In this document: positions 63,101 through 64,000 of the stretch, piece after piece | How the letters are laid out: every line of letters starts with the position of its first letter | Position numbering within the stretch: the first letter of the stretch is position 1 | DNA from: Streptomyces iranensis | GTDB taxonomy: Bacteria; Actinomycetota; Actinomycetes; Streptomycetales; Streptomycetaceae | Reading direction: 5' to 3' | NCBI RefSeq assembly: GCF_017874715.1 | Contig: NZ_JAGGLR010000042.1 | Span: 1 to 64,000 of the forward strand | DNA length: 64,000 nt | The notes under the pieces: model-generated | What the model saw: only the letters and a program-made list of their open reading frames with translations | Told to the model about the DNA's origin: nothing | Database searches by the model: none | Program-made: the position numbers and the translations under genes

Positions 63101-64000
63101 GGGCTTCCTCATGGGTGGCTGCTTCCTCCAGCGCGTCGGCCAGCACGGTGAAGGCCCGGCCGTCGGTCTGGCGGCGTTCCCGCAGCGCGACCAACAGCTC
63201 CTGCGGAGTCGCGGCCTCGACCCCGGAGGCGGTGGCCAGCCGCTCCACCACTTCGTCCCGCGACATCCCGGTGACCTGTACGGCCACGTCGAAGGCGCCA
63301 TGGGGCGGCCGCGGGCCGCCGGTGGGCACGCTGCTCGCGAGGATGGGATCCGCGGCGACCAGCAGGTGGGAGAGCAGTGCGGACTTCCCCGTCCCCGGGC
63401 CGCCCGTCACCACCAGCGCCGGCTGATCAGGATCGGCCAGCCAGTCACAGATCCTCTGACGAGCCGCCTGCCGTCCGGAGAAAAACCAGACACCGCTGTC
63501 GGACTCGACCTCCGAACCACGAGCCCGCGGAAGCCAGTGAGTCTTCAGAGCCGGATCCAGATCCAGCCGCCAACCGACCCTGAGCTCCAGCCACGGCCAC
63601 AGCGCACGGAGATAGGACACGGGCAGCAGGTATGGCTTGCCGCGCTCATCGCGGGACACGTAGATCCCCACCACCGCGTCGGCGTCCTGGTCGAACACCG
63701 GCGCCCCGGAGAATCCGGCGTCGGGCAGCGCCTGACCTGTGTCGCCCGGCTCGACGTCGATCCACTCACCGGCGGGACCGCTGGAACCGCCCAATCGTCC
63801 CCGCGCTTGTCCAGCCGCGGGGCGGCCTCCTGGGAAGCCATGCGCCCAGAAACCGTGACCGTGCGGCGACGGCCTGCACGCCAGCGGCGCCGGTGTCAGC
63901 GCGACCGGCTCGACCAGTCGCAGTACCGCGGCATCCCCGGAACCATCACAGGCGATGGGTTGCCGGCCCACGACCGTCGCACGGCGAGTGGTCACACCGG
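60147..64000 (-). CDS. Trypsin-like protease / STAND ATPase / WD40 protein (N-terminus beyond window)
   Basis: At least 1284 residues; the frame is open through the window end, so the N-terminus is missing. A trypsin-like domain supplies the Asp (GDAAVLRL) and Ser (GFSGAPVF) of the triad; the His would be upstream. A STAND/NACHT-type ATPase follows with P-loop GGPGTGKS (~residue 200), a helical region, then about 13 WD40 repeats of ~43 residues (VRVWDLAEQR-type ends), some nearly identical. One in-frame TTA codon is at 61866-61868. This architecture is found in conflict/signalling proteins of actinobacteria: the WD40 part would sense and the protease would act. Confidence 0.9.
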   Translation of the reverse strand, partial: GVTTRRATVVGRQPIACDGSGDAAVLRLVEPVALTPAPLACRPSPHGHGFWAHGFPGGRPAAGQARGRLGGSSGPAGEWIDVEPGDTGQALPDAGFSGAPVFDQDADAVVGIYVSRDERGKPYLLPVSYLRALWPWLELRVGWRLDLDPALKTHWLPRARGSEVESDSGVWFFSGRQAARQRICDWLADPDQPALVVTGGPGTGKSALLSHLLVAADPILASSVPTGGPRPPHGAFDVAVQVTGMSRDEVVERLATASGVEAATPQELLVALRERRQTDGRAFTVLADALEEAATHEEALRIVALLRNLATSRVARVLAGVRTAPAGSDRARVLESFGRTTPRVDLESYEFLRNYDIADYAERRLTGEDGESARYRDRPRHELREIGRAVARKARYNFLIAQLATRWLTHPATPPLDLDDPAWEHGLPETIGQAMDAYLDACGPETALVRRLLTALAFARGDGLTRDDSWLTIADALHRGRTHSLGELETVFHGAANYLIERSSDNGEQPSYRLYHNALDEHLREQCPAHKPQRAIADALTAAAPLRDGRRDWATAAPYARTHLAGHAAQAHQLDDLLADVGFLLHAEPGPLLAALPHATTEKGHLTAVVYRMTNHQHRQAHPGTRCRILALDAARLGARDLQHQLNAAQSRLGTDAAGPAWRVRFATGSSLPTATIGTLTGHEHGVGAVAVTELDDRPVAVVGGYNSGTLWLWDLAEQQLLGQFSATYRGGVKAVAVGELDGRPIAVTGGFIGADVPVWDLTEQRRIGRCRDFGGAGTLAVGEWDGRPIAVTGQHRSETVRVWDLAECRLLAEIATGCRRGVHGVAVGELDGRPVAVTGGIGDPHVRVWDLAGQRQIGQPLTGHTQGIGAVAVGRLNGRTIAVTGGISGDCTVRVWDLAEQRQIGQPLTGHTQGINAIAVGTLGDRAIAVTGGGVWDGTVRVWDLAEQRQIGRPLIGHAQDVSAVAVAELDGLPIAVTGGGGDETVRVWNLAEQHRIGHPVTGHRSDVEAVAVGELDGRSIAVTGDSFGDCAVRVWDLAGQRQIGRPLTGHSAGVNAMAVGELDDLPVAITASGLDKTARIWDLAGQREIGRFPAGDLIGGDAVAIGELNGRPITVHSGIGLQVRVWDLVEQREIGQPLVGHTHKVKSIAVGELDGRTIVLSGGVENVVRVWDLAGRRQIGHISTTHSRGVTAVAVGELDGRAVAVTGGGTWDETVRVWDLRDGSCVDELTMPGPVACMALGRDGTLALGFGHDIAVFDTDFHNPARIRLRSASLGGLPGDS
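60290..61960 (-). repeat. ~13 WD40-coding tandem repeats
   Basis: The segment codes for about 13 repeats of 43-44 residues, each ending in a W-D-L or similar. Neighbouring units around 61130-61470 are very alike at DNA level, which suggests recent duplication or gene conversion. Confidence 0.85.

Overview
The window is very GC-rich DNA from an actinomycete, most likely a Streptomyces. The signs are GTG and TTG starts with purine-rich ribosome sites, a tandem glycine riboswitch ahead of gcvP, a gene with a rare TTA codon in a SARP regulator, several SpoIIE-type phosphatases, and WD40/STAND proteins. It opens with the 3' end of a 5S rRNA and its terminator, so it starts just downstream of a ribosomal RNA operon.

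About 0.2-14.9 kb is a conserved housekeeping block: CDP-alcohol phosphatidyltransferase, a sugar nucleotidyltransferase/mutase-like protein, a DUF881-Sbp-DUF881 membrane operon, an FHA protein, a FtsR-like MerR regulator, a bifunctional nuclease, a second MerR regulator, DNA polymerase IV, a PRC-barrel protein, and riboswitch-controlled gcvP. From memory the order matches the mycobacterial Rv1822-Rv1832 segment, minus gcvH.

About 14.9-32 kb is a mixed set of small chromosomal genes, mostly single genes with their own regulators: a glutamate-cysteine ligase-like enzyme with a structured leader, a CPBP protease, a PhzF isomerase, PadR, MocR and LysR regulators next to transporters or oxidases, a Rieske lipoprotein, an ABC-F ATPase and a PP2C phosphatase. 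Convergent pairs are separated by strong hairpins, several of them overlapping the stop codons.

About 32-57.3 kb is the most interesting part: a biosynthetic gene cluster that I do not recognise as any known pathway. A SARP regulator (with a TTA codon) is divergent from a one-module type I polyketide synthase (degenerate ACP-KS-AT-KR-ACP-TE). Next come crotonyl-CoA carboxylase/reductase, a P450, and a long operon of stand-alone type II enzymes: two ACPs, two ketosynthases with intact cysteines, two ketosynthase-like proteins without the cysteine (chain-length-factor-like), an alpha/beta hydrolase, a double-hotdog thioesterase-like protein, three consecutive DsrE-family (sulfur-relay fold) proteins, two FabZ-like dehydratases, a FabG-type ketoreductase, a DsbA/HCCA-isomerase-like protein and an acyl-AMP ligase. 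Two paralogous LuxR-type regulators close the cluster. A reasonable model is that the type II enzymes build a reduced or unsaturated acyl chain, and the type I module adds one branched (probably ethylmalonyl-derived) unit, reduces it and releases it. The role of the DsrE trio is unknown and could involve sulfur.

About 57.3-64 kb, on the minus strand, holds a large sensor/PP2C/anti-sigma-kinase protein and a trypsin-like/STAND-ATPase/WD40 protein whose N-terminus lies beyond the window end.
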